From Rhizobium sp. SEMIA4064 (GTDB taxonomy: Bacteria > Pseudomonadota > Alphaproteobacteria > Rhizobiales > Rhizobiaceae), in assembly GCF_003025035.1 (NCBI RefSeq), contig NZ_PYJN01000018.1, forward strand, positions 186,001 through 250,000: 64,000 nt of DNA, in the 5' to 3' direction. Positions within the stretch are counted from its first letter, which is position 1. Every line of letters begins with the position of its first letter. Shown one piece after another: positions 45,757-53,949 of this stretch. Made by a program: the position numbers and the translations under genes. The notes beneath the pieces are model-generated. The model made no database searches. It saw only the letters and a list, made by a program, of their open reading frames with translations, and was not told the DNA's origin.

Positions 45757-47418
45757 TTGACCGATTTTCACTCGCTTGGTCTCTCCAAGCAGATCGTTGA
45801 CACGCTGTCGCAGAACAACTTCGCGACGCCGACGCCCATCCAGGCACAGGCTATCCCGCTTGTTCTCCAGGGCCGCGATCTCATCGGCCTCGCCCAGACA
45901 GGCACCGGCAAAACGGCCGCTTTCGGCCTGCCGATCATCGAAATGCTGCTGAAGGATGCCAAGCGTCCCGACAACCGCACCGTCCGCACGCTGATCCTCG
46001 CCCCCACCCGCGAACTGGTGAACCAGATCGCCGACAATCTTAAGCTGTTCGTCCGCAAGACGCCGCTGAGGATCAATGTCGTGGTCGGCGGCGCCTCGAT
46101 CAACAAGCAGCAGCTTCAGCTTGAGCGCGGCACCGACATCCTCGTCGCAACCCCCGGCCGCCTGCTCGACCTCATCAACCGCCGCGCCCTGTCGCTCGGC
46201 CATGTCAGCTATCTCGTCCTCGACGAAGCCGACCAGATGCTCGACCTCGGCTTCATCCATGATCTCCGCAAGATCGCCAAGCTCGTCCCGGCCAAGCGCC
46301 AGACCCTGCTGTTTTCGGCCACCATGCCGAAGGCGATTGCCGATCTCGCTTCCGACTATCTGACCAATCCGCTGAAGGTCGAAGTCTCGCCTCCCGGCAA
46401 AGCTGCCGACAAGGTGGAGCAATATGTCCACTTCGTTGCCGGTCAGAACCACAAGACCGAGATCCTCAAGGAAACGATTTCAGCCAATCCGGATGGCCGC
46501 GCCATCGTGTTCCTGCGTACCAAGCACGGCGCCGAGAAGCTCATGAAGCATCTCGACCATGTTGGCTTTGCTGTCGCTTCCATTCACGGCAACAAGAGCC
46601 AGGGCCAGCGCGAGCGTGCGCTCAAGGGTTTCCGTGACGGTGAAGTCCGCGTTCTCGTCGCAACCGACGTCGCCGCCCGCGGCATCGATATTCCCGGCGT
46701 TTCGCATGTCTACAATTACGACCTGCCGGAAGTGCCGGATGCTTACGTTCACCGCATCGGCCGTACCGCGCGCGCCGGTCGCGACGGCATCGCCATCGCC
46801 TTCTGCTCTCCCGATGAAATCCGTCTGCTGCGCGACATCGAGCGCCTGATGGGCATCGAAATCGCCGTTGCCAGCGGCGAAGCTCCTGCCGATCGCGCCC
46901 GTCCGGCCCGCGGCAACAACCGAGGTGGCGGTCGTGGCGGCCAAGGTCAAGGCCGTGGCGCAGGCCAGGGTCGCTCCGAAGGTCGTCCGGCTCGCCCGGC
47001 TCGTCGTCCCTTCTTCGACAAAGAAAATGGCGAAGCCCGAGGCCAGACCGGCGAGCGCCAGGAGCGTCGTCCGCGCGAAGATCGTCCGCAGCGCGAAAAC
47101 CATCGCAATGCCGATTTCCGCGGCCAGCGCCGCGACGAGCGGACACCGCGACCGGAAGCAGACAACGATCTCGTTTCGACGTCCGACTTCCGCCCGGCCA
47201 AGAAGCCGCATCACAACGGCCCGGCAAACGCTAACGGCGCCGCCCACGAAGCTGGCGCCCATCGCGGCCCCCGCCACGCCCATGGCCGCCCCTCGGGTCG
47301 CCACAATGAGGAGCGCGGCCACGGTCACGCCCACGGCGAACACCGCGAAGGCGGCAACGGCGGCATGAAGCGCCGCGGGCCGCGCAACGGCAACGGCCAG
47401 CGCCGCGAACGCGCTTGA
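45757..47418 (+). CDS. DEAD-box RNA helicase, RhlE-like
   Basis: A 553-residue ATP-dependent RNA helicase. The motifs are the Q motif region ATPTPIQAQAIP, AQTGTGKT (I), PTRELV (Ia), DEAD in VLDEADQMLD (II), FSATMP (III) and HRIGRTARAG (VI). The C-terminal 160 residues are rich in Arg, Gly, Gln and acidic/basic pairs (RGNNRGGGRGGQGQGRG), a low-complexity RNA-binding tail. The start is TTG 45757 with AAAGG (45745-45749) seven bases upstream. A strong terminator follows. Such helicases aid ribosome assembly and RNA decay, often at low temperature. Confidence 0.94.
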   Translation: MTDFHSLGLSKQIVDTLSQNNFATPTPIQAQAIPLVLQGRDLIGLAQTGTGKTAAFGLPIIEMLLKDAKRPDNRTVRTLILAPTRELVNQIADNLKLFVRKTPLRINVVVGGASINKQQLQLERGTDILVATPGRLLDLINRRALSLGHVSYLVLDEADQMLDLGFIHDLRKIAKLVPAKRQTLLFSATMPKAIADLASDYLTNPLKVEVSPPGKAADKVEQYVHFVAGQNHKTEILKETISANPDGRAIVFLRTKHGAEKLMKHLDHVGFAVASIHGNKSQGQRERALKGFRDGEVRVLVATDVAARGIDIPGVSHVYNYDLPEVPDAYVHRIGRTARAGRDGIAIAFCSPDEIRLLRDIERLMGIEIAVASGEAPADRARPARGNNRGGGRGGQGQGRGAGQGRSEGRPARPARRPFFDKENGEARGQTGERQERRPREDRPQRENHRNADFRGQRRDERTPRPEADNDLVSTSDFRPAKKPHHNGPANANGAAHEAGAHRGPRHAHGRPSGRHNEERGHGHAHGEHREGGNGGMKRRGPRNGNGQRRERA

Positions 47419-47429
47419 TCGAATGAAGA

Positions 47430-47454
47430 AAGGGGGCGAACAGCCCCCTTTTTT
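47430..47454 (+). terminator. Rho-independent terminator after the helicase gene
   Basis: An 8-bp stem AAGGGGGC / GCCCCCTT with a GAACA loop, followed by a run of T. Confidence 0.93.
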
Positions 47455-47704
47455 GTGAGTATTCCATAAGCGTTGGATTTCTTCCGACCATCCAAACGCT
47501 CGCCCTTTTTGGAGTGCCACCCAAGCAAACGGCAGCGATTTCGAAATCGCGTGGTTCTGCTGAAAATCTCGTTTCCAATGGCCTAGAACATTTGGATGTC
47601 TGTTCCGCCTCAATCGGGTCCCGTGCGAGTAGGATATTCGGGCATTCGCAGAATTCCCAACGTTGTAAGGCGAGACGTTGCGTGCGGCAGGATCAACACG
47701 GCCG

Positions 47705-48583
47705 ATGTCTGCAAGCGACTGGGGGCAGCTCCTGCTTCTCGGCGGTCTTTGGGGCGGCTCGTTTTTCTTCGCCCGTATCGCCGTAGCCGAAATCCCGCCG
47801 CTGGCGCTTGTCCTCTACCGCGTCTCGATCGCCGCGCTTGTTCTGCACCTGTGGCTGCGAATACGCGGCATTTCGTTCTCTCCCGCCTTGGCCAGACCTG
47901 CCTCATTCCTGTGCCTGGCCATGCTCAATAACGTCATCCCATTTTCCCTGATCTTTACCGGGCAAACGAAAATCGGCGCGGGTCTCGCCTCCGTGCTCTA
48001 TGCGACGACGCCTCTCTGGACGATCCTGGTGGCAAATCTGCTGACGGCAGACGAGAAGCTCTCGACCACAAAACTCGCGGGCGTGGGGCTTGGGATCGCT
48101 GGAGCGGCCGTCATGATCGGCCCCGGCCTTCTCTCCGATTTCGGCAGCCCGACTTGGGCGAAACTCGCCGTCGTCGGGGCAGCGATTTCCTATGCGTTTG
48201 CTGTCGTCTACGCCAAGCGATTCAAGGATTTAAAACCATCCGTCGTTGCAGCCGGCCAGCTCACCGCCTCCACCGTTCTGATGGTGCCGATTGTCCTTCT
48301 CGTCTACAGACCCCAGGATATCGTCACCTCAAGCCTTTCCATCTGGATGGCCATCGGTGTTCTTGCAGTCTTCACAACCGCATTCGCTTACATTCTCTAT
48401 TTCAACATCATCGCCTCGGCAGGAGCGACTAACGCCTCCCTCGTGACGCTGCTGGTGCCCGCCAGCGCGATCATGCTGGGCACAGCCTTTTTAGGCGAGC
48501 GGCTTGAGCCTTATGAATTCGCCGGATTGGCGTTGATCATTTCCAGCCTGATTGTCGTGGACGGCAGATTATTTCGCCGCTGA
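47705..48583 (+). CDS. EamA/DMT family transporter
   Basis: A 292-residue membrane protein with ten hydrophobic segments in two EamA repeats. GGLWGGSFFFARIAV and LYATTPLWTILVANLL lie in the first half and LVTLLVPASAIMLGTAFLGE in the second. It is a drug/metabolite-type exporter of unknown substrate. ATG 47705 is preferred over 47678, which adds nine non-family residues. Confidence 0.88.
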   Translation: MSASDWGQLLLLGGLWGGSFFFARIAVAEIPPLALVLYRVSIAALVLHLWLRIRGISFSPALARPASFLCLAMLNNVIPFSLIFTGQTKIGAGLASVLYATTPLWTILVANLLTADEKLSTTKLAGVGLGIAGAAVMIGPGLLSDFGSPTWAKLAVVGAAISYAFAVVYAKRFKDLKPSVVAAGQLTASTVLMVPIVLLVYRPQDIVTSSLSIWMAIGVLAVFTTAFAYILYFNIIASAGATNASLVTLLVPASAIMLGTAFLGERLEPYEFAGLALIISSLIVVDGRLFRR

Positions 48584-48604
48584 CGGGCGGATAACCGCCT
48601 GCCC

Positions 48605-49498
48605 CTACTCCGGAACCACGTCCGCCGTGCGTCGATTGGTAAGATAGACGCCGATCACCACGATCAGCGTGCCGATGATGATCGGCGGTGTCAGCGGTTC
48701 GCCGAAGACGATGGCCGCTTCGATGGCGACCGCGGGCGGCATCAGGTAGATCAGCGACGCAGCGCGCGATACCTGACCACGGCGAATGAGGTAGAGCAGC
48801 AGGCCGACCGCACCCATCGACAGGCCGAAGACCGACCAAGCGAGGGCAAAAAATGCTTCGTGCGTGCCGTCGAAGTGCAGATTCTCGAATATCAGCGCCA
48901 AAGGCGCGGTGACGATGAGAGCACCGACATATTGCAGCGTCGCGATGGTTCGGAGATCGCCGGTCTGCAGATGACGCTTTTGATAAAGCGTGCCGTACGT
49001 CACCGAGACCATCGACAACAGATTGACGCCGAGCGGGATCGCCGATTGCCAGAGATTGGCGGTATCCGATGCCAAAAGCTTCGGCGAGATGGCAATCGCT
49101 ATGCCGACGAAGCCGAGCAGCAAGCCAAGCCGCTGCGCCGGCTTCAGGCGCTCGCCGACCAGATAGGGCGCGGCCATCGCCGTCATCAGCGGCTGCAGCG
49201 CCGCGATGATGCCCGAAATGCCCGCTGGCACGCCGCTGGCGATCGCCCACCAAAGACCGCCGAGATAAAACCCATGCAGAAAGATGCCGGAATAAATGGC
49301 GCGGAAGACGCTGGACCAATCACGCGGCCATCTCGCGCCGGTGAAAGCGCAAAACAGGACGAAAGCGAGCGCGGACAGGCTGTACCGGATCAGGAGAAAG
49401 GTAAACGGACCCGAGTGCATCGTCGCATATTTCGCAACGATCCAGCCTGTAGACCAAAGAAAGACGAAGATCGCCGGCGCGAATGTGTCGAGGGACAT
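48605..49498 (-). CDS. EamA/DMT family transporter
   Basis: A 297-residue membrane protein with ten hydrophobic segments and the double EamA domain (FVFLWSTGWIVAKYA at the N-terminus, LMPPAVAIEAAIVFGEPL in the second half). It is convergent with the preceding EamA gene and not a close copy of it. ATG 49498 is preferred; the longer frame to 49600 lacks family sequence. Substrate unknown. Confidence 0.88.
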   Translation of the reverse strand: MSLDTFAPAIFVFLWSTGWIVAKYATMHSGPFTFLLIRYSLSALAFVLFCAFTGARWPRDWSSVFRAIYSGIFLHGFYLGGLWWAIASGVPAGISGIIAALQPLMTAMAAPYLVGERLKPAQRLGLLLGFVGIAIAISPKLLASDTANLWQSAIPLGVNLLSMVSVTYGTLYQKRHLQTGDLRTIATLQYVGALIVTAPLALIFENLHFDGTHEAFFALAWSVFGLSMGAVGLLLYLIRRGQVSRAASLIYLMPPAVAIEAAIVFGEPLTPPIIIGTLIVVIGVYLTNRRTADVVPE

Positions 49499-49865
49499 GG
49501 GGCTCTGACTGAAATTGATGTGGCAGGCTCGGTCCGGGCCTGAATTGAAACCGGGACGTCGCGTGCACAGGGGCAACCGCTGATAACCGAAGACGGCCAA
49601 AGCGTCAAAATCGAACCGCTGAAACCAATCATCAATTTTTCTTCATGTCCGCTTCCCGACCGTTGGCCTGAGGACTCGGCACACCACCATGCGCCGACGA
49701 CAAAATAAGCACACGCTCAGATTTTGATCGCGGCGCCGCGGTAGTAAACTTTCATTTACGGATACGTCGGCTCAAAAAGCCCGGAATTCCGCCATTTTCG
49801 GCGGTTTCGAAATTCGTGCGCGCAAATGCGCATACTTCTTGCATTGTCAAAATTGTTGTATTCAA
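49499..49865. other. Intergenic region before the ATP-grasp operon
   Basis: About 365 bases separating the EamA gene from the ATP-grasp operon. It contains a 5-bp GC hairpin (CCGCC-ATTTTC-GGCGG, 49789-49804) and AT-rich stretches near the start of the operon. No gene is apparent. Confidence 0.4.
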
Positions 49866-51302
49866 ATGGGAAAAAACACGGGGACCGCGCCTTTGGCATT
49901 TGATGAAATGATTACTGCGGACGAAAATCCGCGCGCACCTTACGAAAAATATTTCGAGTGGTACTCAGGCCAGGACAGAGGCCACCTCATTGCCAAATCC
50001 CGCGATGCGGAAAACATCTTCCGAAAGACGGGCATTACCTTCGCAGTCTACGGGCACGCGGACTCCGCCGAAAAGCTCATCCCCTTCGACATCATCCCCC
50101 GCATCATTTCCGGCCGAGAATGGCGCAAGCTCGCCCAAGGCATCGAACAGCGCGTCATCGCGCTCAACGCTTTTCTCGACGATATCTACCACAAACAGGA
50201 AATCATTCGTGCCGGTCGCGTCCCGCGCGAGCTGATCGAGAGGAACGACGCTTTCCTGCCGGAAATGATCGGCTTCCGCCCGCCGGGTGGCGTCTACACC
50301 CACATCGTCGGCACCGATATCGTGCGCACCGGCGAGGATCAGTTCTACGTGCTGGAAGACAATGCCCGCACGCCCTCCGGCGTCAGCTACATGCTGGAAA
50401 ACCGGGAAACGATGATGCAGATGTTCCCGGAACTGTTTCATCAGAACAAGGTGCAGCGCGTCGAGGACTATCCGCTGTTGCTGCGCCAGAGCCTCGCCTC
50501 GCTCGCTCCCCGCGGCTGCAACGGCAAGCCGCGCGTCGCCGTTCTGACCCCCGGCATCTACAATTCCGCCTATTACGAGCATTCCTTCCTTGCCGACATG
50601 ATGGGCGTGGAGCTGGTCGAAGGCTCGGATCTGCGTGTCATCGACGGCAAGGTGAAGATGCGCACCACGCGCGGCTATGAGGCGATCGACGTTCTCTATC
50701 GCCGCGTCGACGACGACTTCCTCGACCCCCTCACCTTCCGTGCGGATTCGGCCCTCGGCATCCCCGGCATCATGGATGTCTATCGCGCCGGCCACATCAC
50801 CATCGCCAATGCGCCCGGCACCGGCATCTCCGACGACAAGGCGATCTATTCCTACATGCCCGAGATCGTCGAATTCTACACCGGCCGCAAGCCGATCCTC
50901 GAAAACGTGCCGACCTGGCGCTGTTCCGAGCCGGCCAGCCTGAAATACGTACTCGAGAACCTGGCCGACCTCGTCGTCAAGGAAGTGCATGGTTCGGGCG
51001 GCTACGGCATGCTCGTCGGCCCGACCGCCTCGAAGAAAGAGCGGACGGAATTTGCCGAGAAGCTGAAGGCCAAGCCGAACAATTATATCGCCCAGCCGAC
51101 CCTTTCGCTGTCGACCGTGCCTATCCTGGTCAACAAAGGCATCGCTCCCCGCCATGTCGACCTGCGCCCCTATGTCCTCGTTTCCGACAAGGTGCAGATC
51201 ATTCCAGGCGGCTTGACCCGCGTGGCACTGAAGGAAGGGTCGCTGGTGGTCAATTCCAGCCAGGGCGGCGGCACCAAAGATACCTGGGTTCTGGAGGACT
51301 GA
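49866..51302 (+). CDS. Circularly permuted ATP-grasp type 2 protein (DUF404/DUF407)
   Basis: A 478-residue circularly permuted ATP-grasp enzyme, of a family predicted to form peptide or amide bonds on an unknown acceptor. GVYTHIVGTDIVRTGEDQFYVLEDNARTPSG, ADSALGIPGIMDVYRAG, NAPGTGISDDKAIYSYMPE and KEVHGSGGYGMLVGP are characteristic. ATG 49866 is used; the frame is open to TTG 49839. It is the first of three genes (alpha-E, transglutaminase-like) that recur together in proteobacteria. Product not known. Confidence 0.92.
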   Translation: MGKNTGTAPLAFDEMITADENPRAPYEKYFEWYSGQDRGHLIAKSRDAENIFRKTGITFAVYGHADSAEKLIPFDIIPRIISGREWRKLAQGIEQRVIALNAFLDDIYHKQEIIRAGRVPRELIERNDAFLPEMIGFRPPGGVYTHIVGTDIVRTGEDQFYVLEDNARTPSGVSYMLENRETMMQMFPELFHQNKVQRVEDYPLLLRQSLASLAPRGCNGKPRVAVLTPGIYNSAYYEHSFLADMMGVELVEGSDLRVIDGKVKMRTTRGYEAIDVLYRRVDDDFLDPLTFRADSALGIPGIMDVYRAGHITIANAPGTGISDDKAIYSYMPEIVEFYTGRKPILENVPTWRCSEPASLKYVLENLADLVVKEVHGSGGYGMLVGPTASKKERTEFAEKLKAKPNNYIAQPTLSLSTVPILVNKGIAPRHVDLRPYVLVSDKVQIIPGGLTRVALKEGSLVVNSSQGGGTKDTWVLED

Positions 51303-51309
51303 GACGGAC

Positions 51310-52251
51310 ATGCTTGGAAGAACCGCGAATGGCCTCTACTGGATGTTCCGTTACATCGAGCGCGCCGAAAACATAGCCCGTCTGGTCGATGCCGGCCAAC
51401 GCATGTCGCTGACCCGCAGCGGTGCGGTGGAAGACGATTGGGATGGTGTATTGCAGAGCGCCGGCGTGCGTGAAGCCTATAACGAAGTGCACAGCAAGCT
51501 GACTGGCGCGGACGCGATCGATTACCTGATACGCGACCGCTCCAATCCGTCGAGTGTGATGTCCTGCATCGATTATGGCCGCAACAATGCCCGCATGGTC
51601 CGCACGGCGCTGACCCGCGACACCTGGGAAGCCACCAACGAATGCTGGATCGAGCTGAAGACATTGCTCGCCAAGCGCCTGAAGACCGCCGAAGTGCCGG
51701 AGATGATCGAGGTCATCAAGCGCCGCGCCGGATTGATCCGTGGCGCATTTCACGGCTCGATGCTACGCAACGAACTTTACAACTTCGCCCGCATCGGCAC
51801 CTTCATCGAACGCGCTGACAACACGGCGCGCATTCTCGACGTGAAATACTACGTGCTGCTGCCGTCGATCTCGCATGTCGGCTCGTCGCTCGACAATGCG
51901 CAATGGGAATCGATCCTGCGCTCGGTCTCCGCCCATCGCGCCTATAAATGGGCGTATGATCCGGAGTACAAGCCGGCCAACATTGCCGACTTCCTGATCC
52001 TCAATGGCCAGATGCCGCGCTCGCTCGCCTATTGCTACGAAAAGATCGTCAGCAATATCGGCTATCTCGGGACCGAATACGATCAGCGGCTCCCCGCGCA
52101 CGACACCGCCGATGCCATCCGCAAGATGCTGCAGACGCTCACGGTCAAAAGCATCATGGATCAGGGATTGCATGAGTTCCTGGAGGATTTCGTTTCGCGC
52201 AACAATAAGCTCAGCGCGGAAATCTCCGACGGCTACCGGTTCTATCAGTAA
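51310..52251 (+). CDS. Alpha-E domain protein (DUF403)
   Basis: A 313-residue all-helical protein of the alpha-E family, typified by RTANGLYWMFRYIERAENIARLVD at the N-terminus and FIERADNTARILDVKYY later; two related helical halves are visible. It follows the ATP-grasp gene after 7 bases and precedes the transglutaminase gene by 12 bases. Its function is unknown but is predicted to couple with the ATP-grasp enzyme. Confidence 0.92.
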   Translation: MLGRTANGLYWMFRYIERAENIARLVDAGQRMSLTRSGAVEDDWDGVLQSAGVREAYNEVHSKLTGADAIDYLIRDRSNPSSVMSCIDYGRNNARMVRTALTRDTWEATNECWIELKTLLAKRLKTAEVPEMIEVIKRRAGLIRGAFHGSMLRNELYNFARIGTFIERADNTARILDVKYYVLLPSISHVGSSLDNAQWESILRSVSAHRAYKWAYDPEYKPANIADFLILNGQMPRSLAYCYEKIVSNIGYLGTEYDQRLPAHDTADAIRKMLQTLTVKSIMDQGLHEFLEDFVSRNNKLSAEISDGYRFYQ

Positions 52252-52263
52252 GCGGATCACACT

Positions 52264-53088
52264 ATGAGACTGACGATCAGCCATACCACCGAATACCGCT
52301 ACGACGAACCGGCGCAGTTTTCATTGCAGCGCCTGAGGCTCACGCCGCTCACCGGTCCCGGCCAGACCGTCCTCGATTGGAAGCTGACGGTCGAGGGCGC
52401 CCATCCGGAAGTGGAATATGAGGACCAGTTCGCCAATCGCGTGACGCTTGTTTCGCTCGACGGCGCACAGGACGCAACCCGGATCGTTGCCACCGGCGTG
52501 ATCGAAACGCAGGACCTGAATGGCGTGACCGGCCAGCATACCGGCTTCAGCCCGCTCTGGCTCTTCCTGCGGGAAACGTCGCGCACCAAGGCCGGCAAGC
52601 TGGTGAAGGAGCTGTTGCGCGGCCTTTCCGGCGACAACGAACTCGGCAAGATGCATGCGCTGATGGGCGCAATCCACCAGACGGTGGAATACAAGCCCGG
52701 CACCAGCGATACGGAAACCACCGCAGAACAGGCGCTGGAAAAGAAGAGCGGCGTTTGCCAGGACCATGCCCACATCTTCATTGCCGGCGCCCGCGCGCTG
52801 CGCATACCGGCCCGCTATGTCTCAGGCTATCTCCTGATGGAAAGCAAGGCCGAGCAGGCCGCGACGCATGCCTGGGCTGAAGCGCATATTCCGGGTCTTG
52901 GCTGGGTGGGTTTCGATCCGGCCAACGATGTCTGCCCCGATGCGCGCTACGTTCGCATCGCGACCGGCCTCTGCTATCGCGACGCTGCCCCGGTCTCCGG
53001 CATGCGCCTCGGCACACCGGGCGAAAGCCTTTCTGTCAAGGTGACGGTGGAGAACCAGGGACAAAGCCAGAGTCAGAGCCAAAGCTGA
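52264..53088 (+). CDS. Transglutaminase-like cysteine peptidase family protein
   Basis: A 274-residue cytoplasmic protein with an N-terminal beta domain and a transglutaminase/protease core. The triad is Cys165 (GVCQDHAH), His202 (THAWAEA) and Asp218 (GFDPAND). It probably cleaves or makes amide bonds of the ATP-grasp product. The C-terminus is a short Gln-Ser repeat (SQSQSQS) from an imperfect 6-base repeat. It is the third gene of the operon, and an intergenic repeat element begins directly after it. Confidence 0.92.
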   Translation: MRLTISHTTEYRYDEPAQFSLQRLRLTPLTGPGQTVLDWKLTVEGAHPEVEYEDQFANRVTLVSLDGAQDATRIVATGVIETQDLNGVTGQHTGFSPLWLFLRETSRTKAGKLVKELLRGLSGDNELGKMHALMGAIHQTVEYKPGTSDTETTAEQALEKKSGVCQDHAHIFIAGARALRIPARYVSGYLLMESKAEQAATHAWAEAHIPGLGWVGFDPANDVCPDARYVRIATGLCYRDAAPVSGMRLGTPGESLSVKVTVENQGQSQSQSQS

Positions 53089-53092
53089 GTTC

Positions 53093-53191
53093 AGAGCAGT
53101 TCATCGCTTCACGGAATCGCTGAACTGCTCTATCTCTTTGTTTTCACGCAATTCCGGACGGAAAACCGCTGCGCACTTTTCCTGGAATTGC
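53093..53191. repeat. Rhizobial palindromic repeat, copy A
   Basis: A 99-base element starting with an 11-bp inverted repeat (AGAGCAGTTCA / TGAACTGCTCT) and ending GCACTTTTCCTGGAATTGC. It is nearly identical to copy B at 53778-53878. This element type is widespread between genes in Rhizobiales. It lies right behind the transglutaminase gene. Confidence 0.85.
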
Positions 53192-53668
53192 CTAGTGCGC
53201 CTCGCCATCGGGCAACAGGAATTCCAACCCGTTGCGCCGCCCGATCTCAACCACACGCGGCATATCCTGAGGGTGCCCACCCGGCGGTGGCAGGTCGCGC
53301 GTGCCCACCGGCATCGCCTCGCCTGCTTCGGTAAAGAAGCCATCGTGAACGCGGCCGGGCGAATTGATGATCAGCAGCCGGCCCGGCGTCGAACCGATAT
53401 TGCGGAACGCATGAATGGCGCCTGTCGGTATCTTGACGAAACTACCGGCCTGCGCCTGGACGGTCTCACCATCGACCATGAATTCGAACAGGCCCTCGAG
53501 GATATAAAACGCCTGGTCATCATCGGGATGCCTGTTCGGCGGCGCCCCCGCCCCTGGCGCCGTCAAAGTCTCGATGAGGCAATAGGCCCCGCCTGTGTCG
53601 GCGCTGTGAGCATGAAAACAAAAAAGATTGCCAAAGAGATAGTAGGTATCGGCCTGCAAGGCTGACAT
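53192..53668 (-). CDS. Cupin domain protein
   Basis: A 158-residue single-cupin protein. GGAYCLIETLTAPGAGAPPNRHPDDDQAFYILEGLFEF carries a variant first cupin motif (HPDDDQ in place of the HxHxxxE form), with the second motif GAIHAFRNIGSTPGRLLII. The stop is directly next to repeat copy A, and repeat copy B lies upstream of its start. The function is unknown; cupins bind metal for dioxygenase or isomerase chemistry. Confidence 0.85.
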   Translation of the reverse strand: MSALQADTYYLFGNLFCFHAHSADTGGAYCLIETLTAPGAGAPPNRHPDDDQAFYILEGLFEFMVDGETVQAQAGSFVKIPTGAIHAFRNIGSTPGRLLIINSPGRVHDGFFTEAGEAMPVGTRDLPPPGGHPQDMPRVVEIGRRNGLEFLLPDGEAH

Positions 53669-53777
53669 AGCGATCCCCCGGATGCCAGATTAAGAATGCA
53701 ATCCGGAAGGAACTATATCATGAACTGCTGATCAAAGCAGCGCGGCCGGAAACAGGCACCGACATACGCCGCACACT

Positions 53778-53878
53778 TAGAGCGGTTCAGCGTTTCACGG
53801 AATCGCTTTCCCGCTCTATCCCTTTGGTTTGACGCATTCCGGACGGAAAACTGCTTCGCACTTTTCCTGGAATTGCTC
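53778..53878. repeat. Rhizobial palindromic repeat, copy B
   Basis: Same element and same orientation as copy A, starting with TAGAGCGG / CCGCTCTA (stem) and ending GCACTTTTCCTGGAATTGCTC. The two copies differ at scattered bases, including the inner loop of the hairpin. It lies in the gap between the cupin and dehydratase genes. Confidence 0.85.
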
Positions 53879-53900
53879 CAGCGAACGGCCGCAACATACG

Positions 53901-53930
53901 AAAAGGGCGGAACTTTCGTCCCGCCCCTTT
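53901..53930 (-). terminator. Terminator of the sugar-acid dehydratase operon
   Basis: On the minus strand a GGGCGG / CCGCCC stem is followed by a run of T, 20 bases after the dehydratase stop. It lies at the end of the arabinose gene group. Confidence 0.75.
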
Positions 53931-53949
53931 CCAATTCCAGTCGCCAAAC

